DNA of 64,000 bases from assembly GCF_010894435.1 (NCBI RefSeq), contig NZ_JAAIXZ010000019.1, forward strand, positions 1 through 64,000, given 5' to 3'. The notes below the pieces were generated by a model that worked only from the letters and a program-made list of their open reading frames with translations, had not been told where the DNA came from and ran no database searches. This DNA comes from Pyxidicoccus trucidator. GTDB lineage: Bacteria; Myxococcota; Myxococcia; Myxococcales; Myxococcaceae. The translations under genes were made by a program, and so were the position numbers. Below, in pieces: positions 1-6,383 of this stretch. Each line of letters opens with the position of its first letter. The first letter of the stretch is position 1.

Positions 1-124
1 GCTGATTCATATCGGTGCTGCCGGCTGCGCTTCTCAGCGCGACCTGGCTGGCACCGTCAAAGAATTGACTGCGGTTTCCGCAATCTGTCTTCTACTTGGG
101 CTTGCTATTTGGTTTTCAAAGACC
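1..124 (-). promoter_or_regulatory. rRNA operon leader with boxA-like antitermination site
   Basis: The minus strand at 124-111 reads GGTCTTTGAAAACC, closely followed by CAAATAGCAAG. This resembles the boxA region that precedes rRNA genes in many bacteria and recruits Nus antitermination factors. Small hairpins follow (TGCGG-ttt-CCGCA near 70-82; GCGC-ttctca-GCGC near 27-40), as expected of a processed leader. A further TAGAAG lies at 94-89 with only a poor -35 at 19 bases. The rRNA gene would begin left of the window. Confidence 0.65.
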
Positions 125-203
125 GAGCCGCTTGTACCACTCGCGACTTCTTGTTACCGTTGCTGCGCTTGCTGCCTGCCGTTTCCAACCGGCGGGGCTG
201 CAT

Positions 204-232
204 CTTTTATTCGAGTCCGCATCCGCTGTCAA
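204..232 (-). promoter_or_regulatory. rRNA-type promoter, unit 8 (closest well-formed unit)
   Basis: TTGACA (232-227), 17-base spacer, TAAAAG (209-204). It has the best overall match to consensus and lies nearest the leader. Confidence 0.7.
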
Positions 233-314
233 CTTCGACTTTTGCGTCCTCGGGGCCTCTCGAAGTCCTCAGCGCCGCCCAGTGGCTTCCGCTGTTTCTT
301 TCGAGGGGGAGCGG

Positions 315-344
315 CTTCTACTTCCTTGCCGCCATCCCTGTCAA
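315..344 (-). promoter_or_regulatory. rRNA-type promoter, unit 7
   Basis: TTGACA (344-339), 18-base spacer, TAGAAG (320-315). Confidence 0.7.
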
Positions 345-418
345 CCGCTGCTTCGTTGACTTTCCCTCGCCGAGTCGCCCGTCCTGCTGCCCGGGCTTTT
401 TCTTCGTCGGGGGCGCGG

Positions 419-448
419 CTTCTACTTCGTCGCCGCGTTTCCTGTCAA
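419..448 (-). promoter_or_regulatory. rRNA-type promoter, unit 6
   Basis: TTGACA (448-443, a perfect -35), 18-base spacer, TAGAAG (424-419). The spacer is two bases longer than in units 2-5. Confidence 0.7.
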
Positions 449-543
449 CTCGCTTCGTTGACCGCCGTATTCCGTTTGTCGGTGATGCACCACGGCCGAA
501 GTATCTTCCGCACCAGTGCGCGGGCTTCGTCGTGGGGTCGCGG

Positions 544-571
544 CTTCTACCACCACCGCGTTTCGAGTCAA
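544..571 (-). promoter_or_regulatory. rRNA-type promoter, unit 5
   Basis: TTGACT (571-566), 16-base spacer, TAGAAG (549-544). Confidence 0.7.
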
Positions 572-661
572 CCGCTTCGGCCGACTCTTTCTTCCGTCCT
601 GCTCTCCCCGGATCCACCTGGCTGCTGCTGCCCGCCAGCGGGTCCGTCGAGTGGGGCGCGG

Positions 662-689
662 CTTCTACCACCGCCGCGTCGCGAGTCAA
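662..689 (-). promoter_or_regulatory. rRNA-type promoter, unit 4
   Basis: TTGACT (689-684), 16-base spacer, TAGAAG (667-662). It is closely similar to units 2 and 5. Confidence 0.7.
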
Positions 690-758
690 CCGCTTCGGTC
701 GACTCCTTTTATTCTCTCTGTCAGCTTCCCGAGCTGCTCCGCCTCGGGTGAGGCGCGG

Positions 759-786
759 CTTCTACCACCGCCGCTCCGTGGATCAA
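759..786 (-). promoter_or_regulatory. rRNA-type promoter, unit 3
   Basis: TTGATC (786-781), 16-base spacer, TAGAAG (764-759). The -35 is one base off the others. Confidence 0.65.
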
Positions 787-867
787 CCTATTTGGTCGGA
801 TCCTTCGTACTTCTTCTGTCCGCCCCGGCGAGTCGCTGAGATCAGCCGCTCGGTCGAGGGGGCGCGG

Positions 868-895
868 CTTCTACCACCGCCGCGTCCAGGGTCAA
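868..895 (-). promoter_or_regulatory. rRNA-type promoter, unit 2
   Basis: TTGACC (895-890), 16-base spacer, TAGAAG (873-868), followed by CCGCG as in its sister units. Confidence 0.7.
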
Positions 896-968
896 CAAGC
901 TTCGCCGACCTTTTTCTTCCCCCGTTCGCACCCGGTAACGGACACCGAGGCGCCGAGCAGAGGTTCAG

Positions 969-997
969 TTTCTAACGCGTCGTCACAAGGCCGTCAA
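969..997 (-). promoter_or_regulatory. rRNA-type promoter, unit 1 (most upstream)
   Basis: On the minus strand TTGACG (997-992), a 17-base spacer, then TAGAAA (974-969). This is a near-consensus housekeeping-sigma arrangement and the furthest unit from the presumed rRNA gene. Confidence 0.7.
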
Positions 998-1142
998 ATC
1001 ATCATGATCCGAAGTCCAGGTGACACCTTCGCATTGAGGGATTTAATCACCCCTTCATGGGTGTGAACCCCCTGCCCCGGTTCGGCGCTTCCTCCCGTGA
1101 AATCCCCGGTTTGCAGCCTGGAGAGCAACCGGACGAGCTGCT

Positions 1143-1871
1143 TCAGGGCTCGAGTTCCGCTCGGGGACGGGGGAGCTCGGGATGATCCACCCCGCTGGGA
1201 GCCGCTGGCCGCCAGGTGGTCCCGAAGAGCCAGTCCGAGAGCGGGACGGTGATGTTGAAGTTGTACCGCTGCATCTTCGAGGGGTCGTGGTGCGTCTGGT
1301 GGTGACGCCGCAGCCTCGCCATCAGCGGGAGCCGGGCCACCGGGTGCTCCGGCGGCAGGTGGTGGCAGAAGTGGAGCCACTCGTAGGTGAGGTAGTAGCC
1401 CACGGCCGAGGCCGCGAAGAGCCAGCCCACGTTTGGTGAGACGAGCGCGAAGCTCAGCGCCGCCAGCGGGGTGGCGATGGCGCCCAGGAAGAAGAGCAGC
1501 AGCACGGGCGGGAAGAGGACCATCTTCACGTCGCGGGCCGACTCGTAGGCGAGCGCCTCGTGGGTGAAGAAGCGGTGGTGCTGCTCCGTGTGCCTCTGGA
1601 AGAGCAGCCTCAGTCCTCGCCGACGATGGTGCATGGGCCCCCGGTGGCCGAGGAACTCCACGACGTTCCCCAGCAGGAAGACCGCGGGCACCGTCAGCCA
1701 CTCCAGGGGGCGGACGGCCTCCAGGCGGGAGAGCGAGAAGCCGATGGCCGCCAGCGAACCCACGCTGGTGAAGGCGAAGTGGGCCCGCCCCGAGTAGCGC
1801 GCTCCTACATACTTTCGCCGGTACTCCTCACGGAAGGTGGCGACCCGCTCGGGAATGGTGTGTGTGGCCAT
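1143..1871 (-). CDS. Fatty acid hydroxylase / sterol desaturase family protein
   Basis: This is a 242-residue integral membrane protein of the di-iron fatty acid hydroxylase superfamily, which hydroxylates or desaturates lipid chains in the inner membrane. The histidine clusters that hold the iron pair are visible: HRGPMHH near 76-82, HTEQHH near 94-99, HFCHH near 167-171 and HHQTHH near 190-195. Hydrophobic segments lie near 35-70 and 118-165. The start is supported by a GGGGGAG ribosome site seven bases upstream. It begins 17 bases after the deformylase stop on the same strand, so the two probably form an operon. The substrate cannot be read from sequence; carotenoid or sphingolipid hydroxylation are alternatives within the family. 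Confidence 0.85.
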   Translation of the reverse strand: MATHTIPERVATFREEYRRKYVGARYSGRAHFAFTSVGSLAAIGFSLSRLEAVRPLEWLTVPAVFLLGNVVEFLGHRGPMHHRRRGLRLLFQRHTEQHHRFFTHEALAYESARDVKMVLFPPVLLLFFLGAIATPLAALSFALVSPNVGWLFAASAVGYYLTYEWLHFCHHLPPEHPVARLPLMARLRRHHQTHHDPSKMQRYNFNITVPLSDWLFGTTWRPAAPSGVDHPELPRPRAELEP

Positions 1872-1888
1872 GGCTCCCCCCGTTCGCT

Positions 1889-2401
1889 TCAGTCCTGGCC
1901 CTTCTGCCGGGCCTTCGCCTTCTGCAGCTTCTGCATCCGCCCGAGGATGAGGGTGCGCTTGAGGCTGGACAGGTGGTCCACGAAGACGTGCCCGTCCAGG
2001 TGGTCGATTTCATGCTGCAGCACGTGCGCGAGCCGGCCCTCCGCCTCCATCTCGTGCCACTCGCCCGTCCGGTCCTGGTAGCGCACCTTCACCCGGTGGA
2101 AGCGCGGGCACTTCTCCCACTCGCGGGGGACGGACAGGCAGCCCTCCTCCAGCGTCACGGCCTCCTTCTTCTCCAACACCTGCGGATTGATGATTTCGAA
2201 GGACGTGCCGTCCTCGCGGCCCACCAGCGCCATGCGCAGCGGCTCGCCGACCTGGTTGGCGGCGATGCCGATGCCCTCTGCTTCCTTCATCGAATCGGCC
2301 ATCTCCTCCAGCAGCTTCTGGAGCGGGGGGCCGAAGTCCGTCACGGGCTTCGTGGGCGAGGTGAGTACCTTATGGGGCCAGATGACGATGTCGCGAGCCA
2401 T
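1889..2401 (-). CDS. def: Peptide deformylase
   Basis: Removes the N-formyl group from nascent proteins at the ribosome exit using a bound metal. All three family motifs are intact in the 170 residues: GIGIAANQ (43-50), EGCLS (86-90) and HEIDH (130-134), giving metal ligands C88, H130, H134 and catalytic E131. The chosen ATG gives the usual family length; an open frame extends further upstream, but that part has no family resemblance. No strong ribosome site precedes the ATG. It is the first gene of a probable two-gene unit with the hydroxylase. No methionyl-tRNA formyltransferase gene adjoins it here, although the two are often neighbours in other bacteria. Confidence 0.93.
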   Translation of the reverse strand: MARDIVIWPHKVLTSPTKPVTDFGPPLQKLLEEMADSMKEAEGIGIAANQVGEPLRMALVGREDGTSFEIINPQVLEKKEAVTLEEGCLSVPREWEKCPRFHRVKVRYQDRTGEWHEMEAEGRLAHVLQHEIDHLDGHVFVDHLSSLKRTLILGRMQKLQKAKARQKGQD

Positions 2402-2558
2402 GGGGGCGAATCTGCCATGCACTCCGGGCCTTCGCCGCGCCATTCCGCACGCCAACGGTCCAGCGGCGTACACCCCACCCATGCCACCAGAGGGCCGGGC
2501 CCGAGGGACTGCCCCCGGGCACCGGACCACCCCACCCCGCCGTCGCCTCCCCGGAAGG

Positions 2559-3947
2559 CTAGCGGGCCTCGGGCAGCAGCACGCACGCGAAGGGCGAGAA
2601 GGGCAGCGAGGCCCGGCGGTATCGCACCGAGTTGCCGGACTCCGCCCCCTCCAGCCACACCACATGCGACTGCGTCCCGCACCTCGAGGAGGCGATGGAC
2701 GCCTCTCCCGAATCCCCCGCCGTCCGGCTCAGGTTCTCCGCCGCCCCGAGCGCCAGCCCGAAGCCCGACGTGGCCCGCGTGTGGACGTCCCGCTCGCCCC
2801 CATAGCCCTCCGTCCACACCAGCCGTACGCCCACGCTCGCCGGCACCAGCCGTGCGTCCCGCGAGTCCGCGGGCGTGCCACTCACGCTCACCGGCGCGGC
2901 GAAGGTGGCGCCTCCGTCCACGCTCAGCGAGAGGTAGATGTCGGACTCGTAGCGGTCCAGCGTCTGCCCCGTCCAGGACACGAACACCCGCGAGTCCCGC
3001 ACCACCAGCCTCGGGTCGAAGGCACTGTCCAACCCCTGGCTCACCTTCACCTCCGCCCCGAAGGTGGCCCCGGCGTCCGGGCTCCGGCGCAGCCACACCT
3101 GGCAGCGGAAGGTGCACTCGCTCCACACGACATAGAGGCTGTTGCCCAGCACCGCGAGCTGCTGCTGGTGCGAGTTCTCCTCCGTGTCGGTGAGCCGGAG
3201 GGTGGGCCCGAAGGTGATTCCGCCGTCCGTGCTGCGACGGAAGAAGAGGTCCGAGCCGTCGTTGCTGCCACCGTCGTCCCACAGCACGTAGACGTGCTCG
3301 CCGCGCGCGGCCAGCTCGACGCCGCCGTAGGTTCGGCCCTCGTTCACGTCCTCGATGTCCGCGAAGACGCGCCCCGCCACCGGGCTGCGCACGAAGTAGA
3401 TGTCTCCCACCTCGTCCTCCAGCGAGCGGAACCACGCCAGGTGGACGTTGTCGCCGCCGCCCGCGGCCAGGCGCAGGCCGCCCTCGGGGTAGCTCGTCAG
3501 CTCCAGCACGGGCCCGAAGGTGGCGCCGCGATTCTCACTCGAGCGGAAGCGCAGCCCGCCCTCCACCCACGTCAGGTAGACGCGGGTTCCCTGCGCGAGC
3601 ACCCGCACCCCGTGCGCTTCCTCCTCGGGAGTGATGCCTTCCTCACTGAGGTTTCGCACCGGGCCGAAGGTGGCGCCGCCGTCCGTGCTGCGCCGGTAGT
3701 ACACGTCCCCGCTCCCGGTCGCCGCGTCCACCCAGACCACGTGCACGTCACTGCCCAGCGCGGACACCTGTGGCTCCTGGTAGCCCGCCGCCGTCGTCGT
3801 CAGGCTGCGCACGGGCGAGAAGACCTGCGCCCCCGCGATTCCGGGCAGCGCCGCCACCCCCGCCACCGCCGCGGCCAGCAGCACACCCGCTACCGTTCCG
3901 CCGCGAATCGGACTCCCCATGCTCCACACCTCCCGGCGCCGCGCCAT
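2559..3947 (-). CDS. Secreted Asp-box (BNR/sialidase-like) repeat protein
   Basis: A 462-residue exported protein. After a basic N-terminus there is a hydrophobic signal segment (near 18-40) ending in an AGAQ-type cleavage site. The mature part consists of about six repeats with the Asp-box signature S-x-D-G-G-x-T-F (for example RSTDGGATFGP and RRSTDGGITFGP), each of which sits on a turn between blades of a beta-propeller. Asp-box propellers occur in sialidases and in many non-enzymatic surface proteins; sialidase catalytic residues cannot be assigned here, so a binding or structural role is as likely. An internal ATG at residue 10 (MGSPIRGG) could be the real start. Two of the repeats are degenerate. 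Confidence 0.75.
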   Translation of the reverse strand: MARRREVWSMGSPIRGGTVAGVLLAAAVAGVAALPGIAGAQVFSPVRSLTTTAAGYQEPQVSALGSDVHVVWVDAATGSGDVYYRRSTDGGATFGPVRNLSEEGITPEEEAHGVRVLAQGTRVYLTWVEGGLRFRSSENRGATFGPVLELTSYPEGGLRLAAGGGDNVHLAWFRSLEDEVGDIYFVRSPVAGRVFADIEDVNEGRTYGGVELAARGEHVYVLWDDGGSNDGSDLFFRRSTDGGITFGPTLRLTDTEENSHQQQLAVLGNSLYVVWSECTFRCQVWLRRSPDAGATFGAEVKVSQGLDSAFDPRLVVRDSRVFVSWTGQTLDRYESDIYLSLSVDGGATFAAPVSVSGTPADSRDARLVPASVGVRLVWTEGYGGERDVHTRATSGFGLALGAAENLSRTAGDSGEASIASSRCGTQSHVVWLEGAESGNSVRYRRASLPFSPFACVLLPEAR

Positions 3948-4077
3948 GCGGCGCTGTGTCGGGTGAGGTATGGACGTGCCAGGTCCCTGACAGCGTTCCC
4001 GGAGGCAACGGCCCGCCCCGCAGGTGAACGCCCGACAGTTGGCGCACGCACACTGACAGGTCTGCTACACCTGCCTC

Positions 4078-4560
4078 ATGCATCCGCACTCCCAGCTCAT
4101 CACCGACTTCTACTCCGCGTTCCAGCGGCGCGACGGCGACGCCATGGCCGCCTGCTACCACCCCGACGCCGAGTTCTCCGACGAGGTCTTCGTCGGCCTG
4201 CGCCACGCCGGAGTCACCTCCATGTGGCGCATGCTCTGCGAGCGCGGCAAGGACCTGCAGCTCACCTTCCGCGACGTCCAGGCCGATGACCGCACCGGCC
4301 GCGCCCACTGGGACGCGCACTACACCTTCGGCGCCACCGGCCGGAAGGTCATCAACCGCATCGACGCGGAGTTCGAGTTCCGCGACGGAAAGATTCTCCG
4401 CCACCGCGACCGCTTCGACTTCTACGCGTGGTCCCGCCAGGCCATCGGCCCCATGGGCCTGCTGCTCGGGTGGACCCCGCTGCTGAAGAACAAGGTCCGC
4501 TCCCAGGCTCGGGGAACGCTGGACAAGTACATGAAGGAGCACGGCGTCCAGGGGCCGTGA
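4078..4560 (+). CDS. NTF2-like (SnoaL-type) domain protein
   Basis: This is a 160-residue cytosolic protein with the alpha+beta cone fold of the NTF2/SnoaL superfamily. The N-terminal pattern (FYSAFQRRDGDAMAACYHPDA) and the FRDGKI strand near residues 100-105 are typical. Members include isomerases, hydrolases and non-enzymatic ligand-binding proteins, and nothing here identifies the ligand. It stands alone, divergent from the Asp-box gene (their starts are 130 bases apart) and convergent with the MarR-linked gene that ends 25 bases beyond its stop. Confidence 0.8.
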   Translation: MHPHSQLITDFYSAFQRRDGDAMAACYHPDAEFSDEVFVGLRHAGVTSMWRMLCERGKDLQLTFRDVQADDRTGRAHWDAHYTFGATGRKVINRIDAEFEFRDGKILRHRDRFDFYAWSRQAIGPMGLLLGWTPLLKNKVRSQARGTLDKYMKEHGVQGP

Positions 4561-4584
4561 GGCCCGGGTACGCCCGCGTTCCCG

Positions 4585-5109
4585 TCAAGCGAGCCGTGGC
4601 GCATCGCCTCCCGCGCTCGCGGGCCGCATTCCTGGAGCAGCGGCTCGCGACATCCGGGCAGGCAGCGGTGCCCTGTCCGGAGGCACCCAGCCCGCGCGCG
4701 CATCCAGTGAGTCCAGCGTCTCCTTGCGGTAGTACCGCTCCAGGAGCCGCGAGTCGCACAGCTCCGGCCTCGCCTCCAGGAAGGCGTCGAACGAGGTGGC
4801 GCCTGGAGCCGCGTCGAGCCCCACCTGCACCAGCTCCGCCCAGGCCCGGGTGAGCGTCTCGTGGTACTTCCCCGTCGCGCCGAGCGCCGCCGCGTAGCGC
4901 TGGATGAGGCCGCGCACCCGCTCCAGCCCGGACTCGAAGCCGTGCTCTCGCAGGCACAGCCACGCCAGCCGCACATGCGCGCGGTGCCGGAAGTCCTCGC
5001 CCGGGTACGTGGCCGCCTCCACCGCCGCGAGGAAGTCCGTGTCCGACAGCTCGACCGGGGCCTTCGCCTTCGGCCCTTCCTGGGACTGCTGTGTCGCCGG
5101 TGTGCTCAT
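4585..5109 (-). CDS. Conserved protein of unknown function, coupled to MarR regulator
   Basis: 174 residues, mostly helical, with no recognisable catalytic motif. A conserved-looking core runs from FRHRAHVRLAWL (near 40) to KYHETLTRAWAELV (near 80); the regularly placed histidines could bind a metal or small ligand, but this is speculation. The start overlaps the stop of the marR gene (TGATG), and the shared GGAGGT site lies just upstream, so the two are translationally coupled. Two adjacent ATGs exist; the second (at 5109) has better spacing from GGAGGT. The gene is likely controlled by, or works with, the MarR protein. Confidence 0.75.
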   Translation of the reverse strand: MSTPATQQSQEGPKAKAPVELSDTDFLAAVEAATYPGEDFRHRAHVRLAWLCLREHGFESGLERVRGLIQRYAAALGATGKYHETLTRAWAELVQVGLDAAPGATSFDAFLEARPELCDSRLLERYYRKETLDSLDARAGWVPPDRAPLPARMSRAAAPGMRPASAGGDAPRLA

Positions 5110-5567
5110 CATCCACCTCCCTTGGCGCGGGGTTTTCGTTTCGGTGGCGCCGCCTCCCCCGCTTCGGCGAGCGCCGTGAGCCCCTTCTTGAGTGCTTCCA
5201 CGTCCCTCGCGCTCAGCCCTTCCAGTGCCGCCGCTTCCAGGGCCTCCAGGCGCCGGTGCACGCGGGTCGCCAGCGTCCGGCCCGCCGCCGTCAGCGACAC
5301 CTGGAACGAGCGCCGGTCCTCCGGCCGCAGCTCCCTGCGCACCAGCCGCTTCGCCTCCAGCCGGTCCACGTAGCTGGTGAGCGTGGAGCGCTTGTGGGCG
5401 AAGGCTGCGTGCAGCACCCCCAGCGAGGTGTCCCCCACCTCCAGCAGGTAGGCCAGCAGGTGGGCCTCGCCCTGGGACACGTCCAGCGCGGGCTCGGCGG
5501 CGTCCAGGAACAGGCCGATGCGGTGCGTGGCGCGGTGGACGTCCAGGACGAGGCGGAGCGGCTTCAT
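5109..5567 (-). CDS. MarR family transcriptional regulator
   Basis: A 152-residue winged-helix repressor of the MarR family, which binds palindromic operators as a dimer and releases them on binding small aromatic ligands. The recognition region near residues 55-100 contains HAAFAHKRSTLTSYVDRLEAKRLV-type sequence followed by the RPEDRRSFQVSLT wing. The C-terminus is basic. I chose the ATG at 5567, because the upstream extension (5568-5618) overlaps the operator palindromes. It is the first gene of a two-gene operon. Twin palindromes centred 26-42 bases upstream strongly suggest autorepression. Confidence 0.88.
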   Translation of the reverse strand: MKPLRLVLDVHRATHRIGLFLDAAEPALDVSQGEAHLLAYLLEVGDTSLGVLHAAFAHKRSTLTSYVDRLEAKRLVRRELRPEDRRSFQVSLTAAGRTLATRVHRRLEALEAAALEGLSARDVEALKKGLTALAEAGEAAPPKRKPRAKGGG

Positions 5568-5585
5568 GCTCCCCGCATAACACAT

Positions 5586-5616
5586 GTTCCGATTTCGGAA
5601 GTTCCGAATTCGGAAC
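5586..5616. promoter_or_regulatory. Twin palindromic operator for the MarR gene
   Basis: GTTCCGAATTCGGAAC at 5601-5616 is a perfect 16-base palindrome. GTTCCGATTTCGGAAG at 5586-5601 is an imperfect copy sharing one base with it, so the centres are 15 bases apart. The pair sits directly upstream of the marR start, where it would cover the promoter. Palindromes of this size are typical MarR-dimer sites. Confidence 0.7.
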
Positions 5617-5678
5617 AACTGCCCTGGAGGGCCGGGGTGCCGTGCCCGACAGGCCTGGATGCTCTATCCTCCGGGGAC

Positions 5679-6335
5679 ATGACGCAGAGCCCCGAGAACG
5701 AGAAGGTGGACCCCCTGTACCTCTGGCTCCTGGAGGTCGCCATGGAGCTGCCCACGCCCCTGCACATGCTCGCGGAGCCGAATCCCCACGTCGCGCTCAA
5801 CATGCAGGATGACCCTCGCTTCTCTCGCGAGGAGCTGTGCGAGCGGCTGTCCGAGCTCGCCGAGCGCGGCCTCATCCGCATCCATGAGCTTCCCGATGGC
5901 TTCGAGGAGCTGTTCTCCCCGGAGGAGATTTCCCGCGCCATCGACGCGCGCCGGCCCCGCTCGTACTTCGGCTATGAGCTCACCCCCGAGGGCGGCGCCC
6001 TCTGGGAACGCCACGCCCGCCCCGACTGGAGCCGCTACGTGAATGCCGGAGAGGAGCCGGGGCCCGCCGGGACTCCGGACGCGTGGGTCATCGAGGCCGC
6101 GAGCCTCGAAGCCGCCGAGGAGGAGTTCCGCTTCCATGAGGCGCTCGGGGACGAGAACCAGCCCGTGCCCGAGTCGAAGCGCGGCGAGGAGCTGGCGCCC
6201 TGGCAAATCACCTACTGGAAGACGCTGCCTCGCGGCTACCGGCTCCGGTACACCACCGTGCCCCGGCCTCGTGACACGCAGCGGATGATGTCCGTGCCGG
6301 CGCGGGCTCCCTGGTACACGCGCGTAGGGCTGTGA
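5679..6335 (+). CDS. Hypothetical acidic protein
   Basis: A 218-residue soluble protein without a recognised domain. The first 85 residues look like a winged-helix-type fold (helices near 9-25 and 48-65, then ERGLIRIHELPDG) but lack a clear DNA-binding signature. The C-terminal half is rich in Glu, Trp and Tyr and ends in a basic stretch. It is divergent from marR (112 bases between starts), so the palindromic operators between them could also affect it. It is convergent with the metallophosphoesterase gene. No function is proposed. Confidence 0.7.
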   Translation: MTQSPENEKVDPLYLWLLEVAMELPTPLHMLAEPNPHVALNMQDDPRFSREELCERLSELAERGLIRIHELPDGFEELFSPEEISRAIDARRPRSYFGYELTPEGGALWERHARPDWSRYVNAGEEPGPAGTPDAWVIEAASLEAAEEEFRFHEALGDENQPVPESKRGEELAPWQITYWKTLPRGYRLRYTTVPRPRDTQRMMSVPARAPWYTRVGL

Positions 6336-6383
6336 CTCCGGCCGTGGCTCTGGCCGTGGCTCCAGGCGCTTCGGGCCGTGGCG

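Larger units (their letters stand above)
131..1000 (-). repeat. Tandem promoter-repeat array upstream of a probable rRNA operon
   Basis: Read on the minus strand, a degenerate unit recurs every 96-124 bases. Each unit has a TTGAC-like hexamer, a 16-18 base spacer that is often GCGG-rich, a TAGAAG or related hexamer, then CCGCG. Eight well-formed units are listed separately; a ninth, decayed copy (TACAAG, no good -35) lies at about 131-160. The spacer and the -10 flank form short inverted repeats such as CGCGGC...GCCGCG. The array ends just before a boxA-like rRNA leader. The 16S gene itself would lie left of base 1 and is not visible, so the rRNA assignment is inference. Multiple tandem promoters are known for rRNA operons in other bacteria; this number is unusually high. 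The open frames that run through this stretch are not credible genes. Confidence 0.8.

Noticed and set aside
307-900. Possible CRISPR array
   Set aside because: The conserved core is imperfect and spacing is irregular (96-124 bases), and each unit carries a -35/-10 pair.
65-975. Several open frames of 87-288 codons on both strands in the first kilobase
   Set aside because: They run across the promoter repeats, have poor codon bias and are Ser/Arg/Pro/Cys-rich. The repeats are better explained as promoters.
2187-4289. 700-codon plus-strand open frame
   Set aside because: Shadow of the deformylase and Asp-box genes, with His/Arg/Pro-rich low-complexity translation and no domains.
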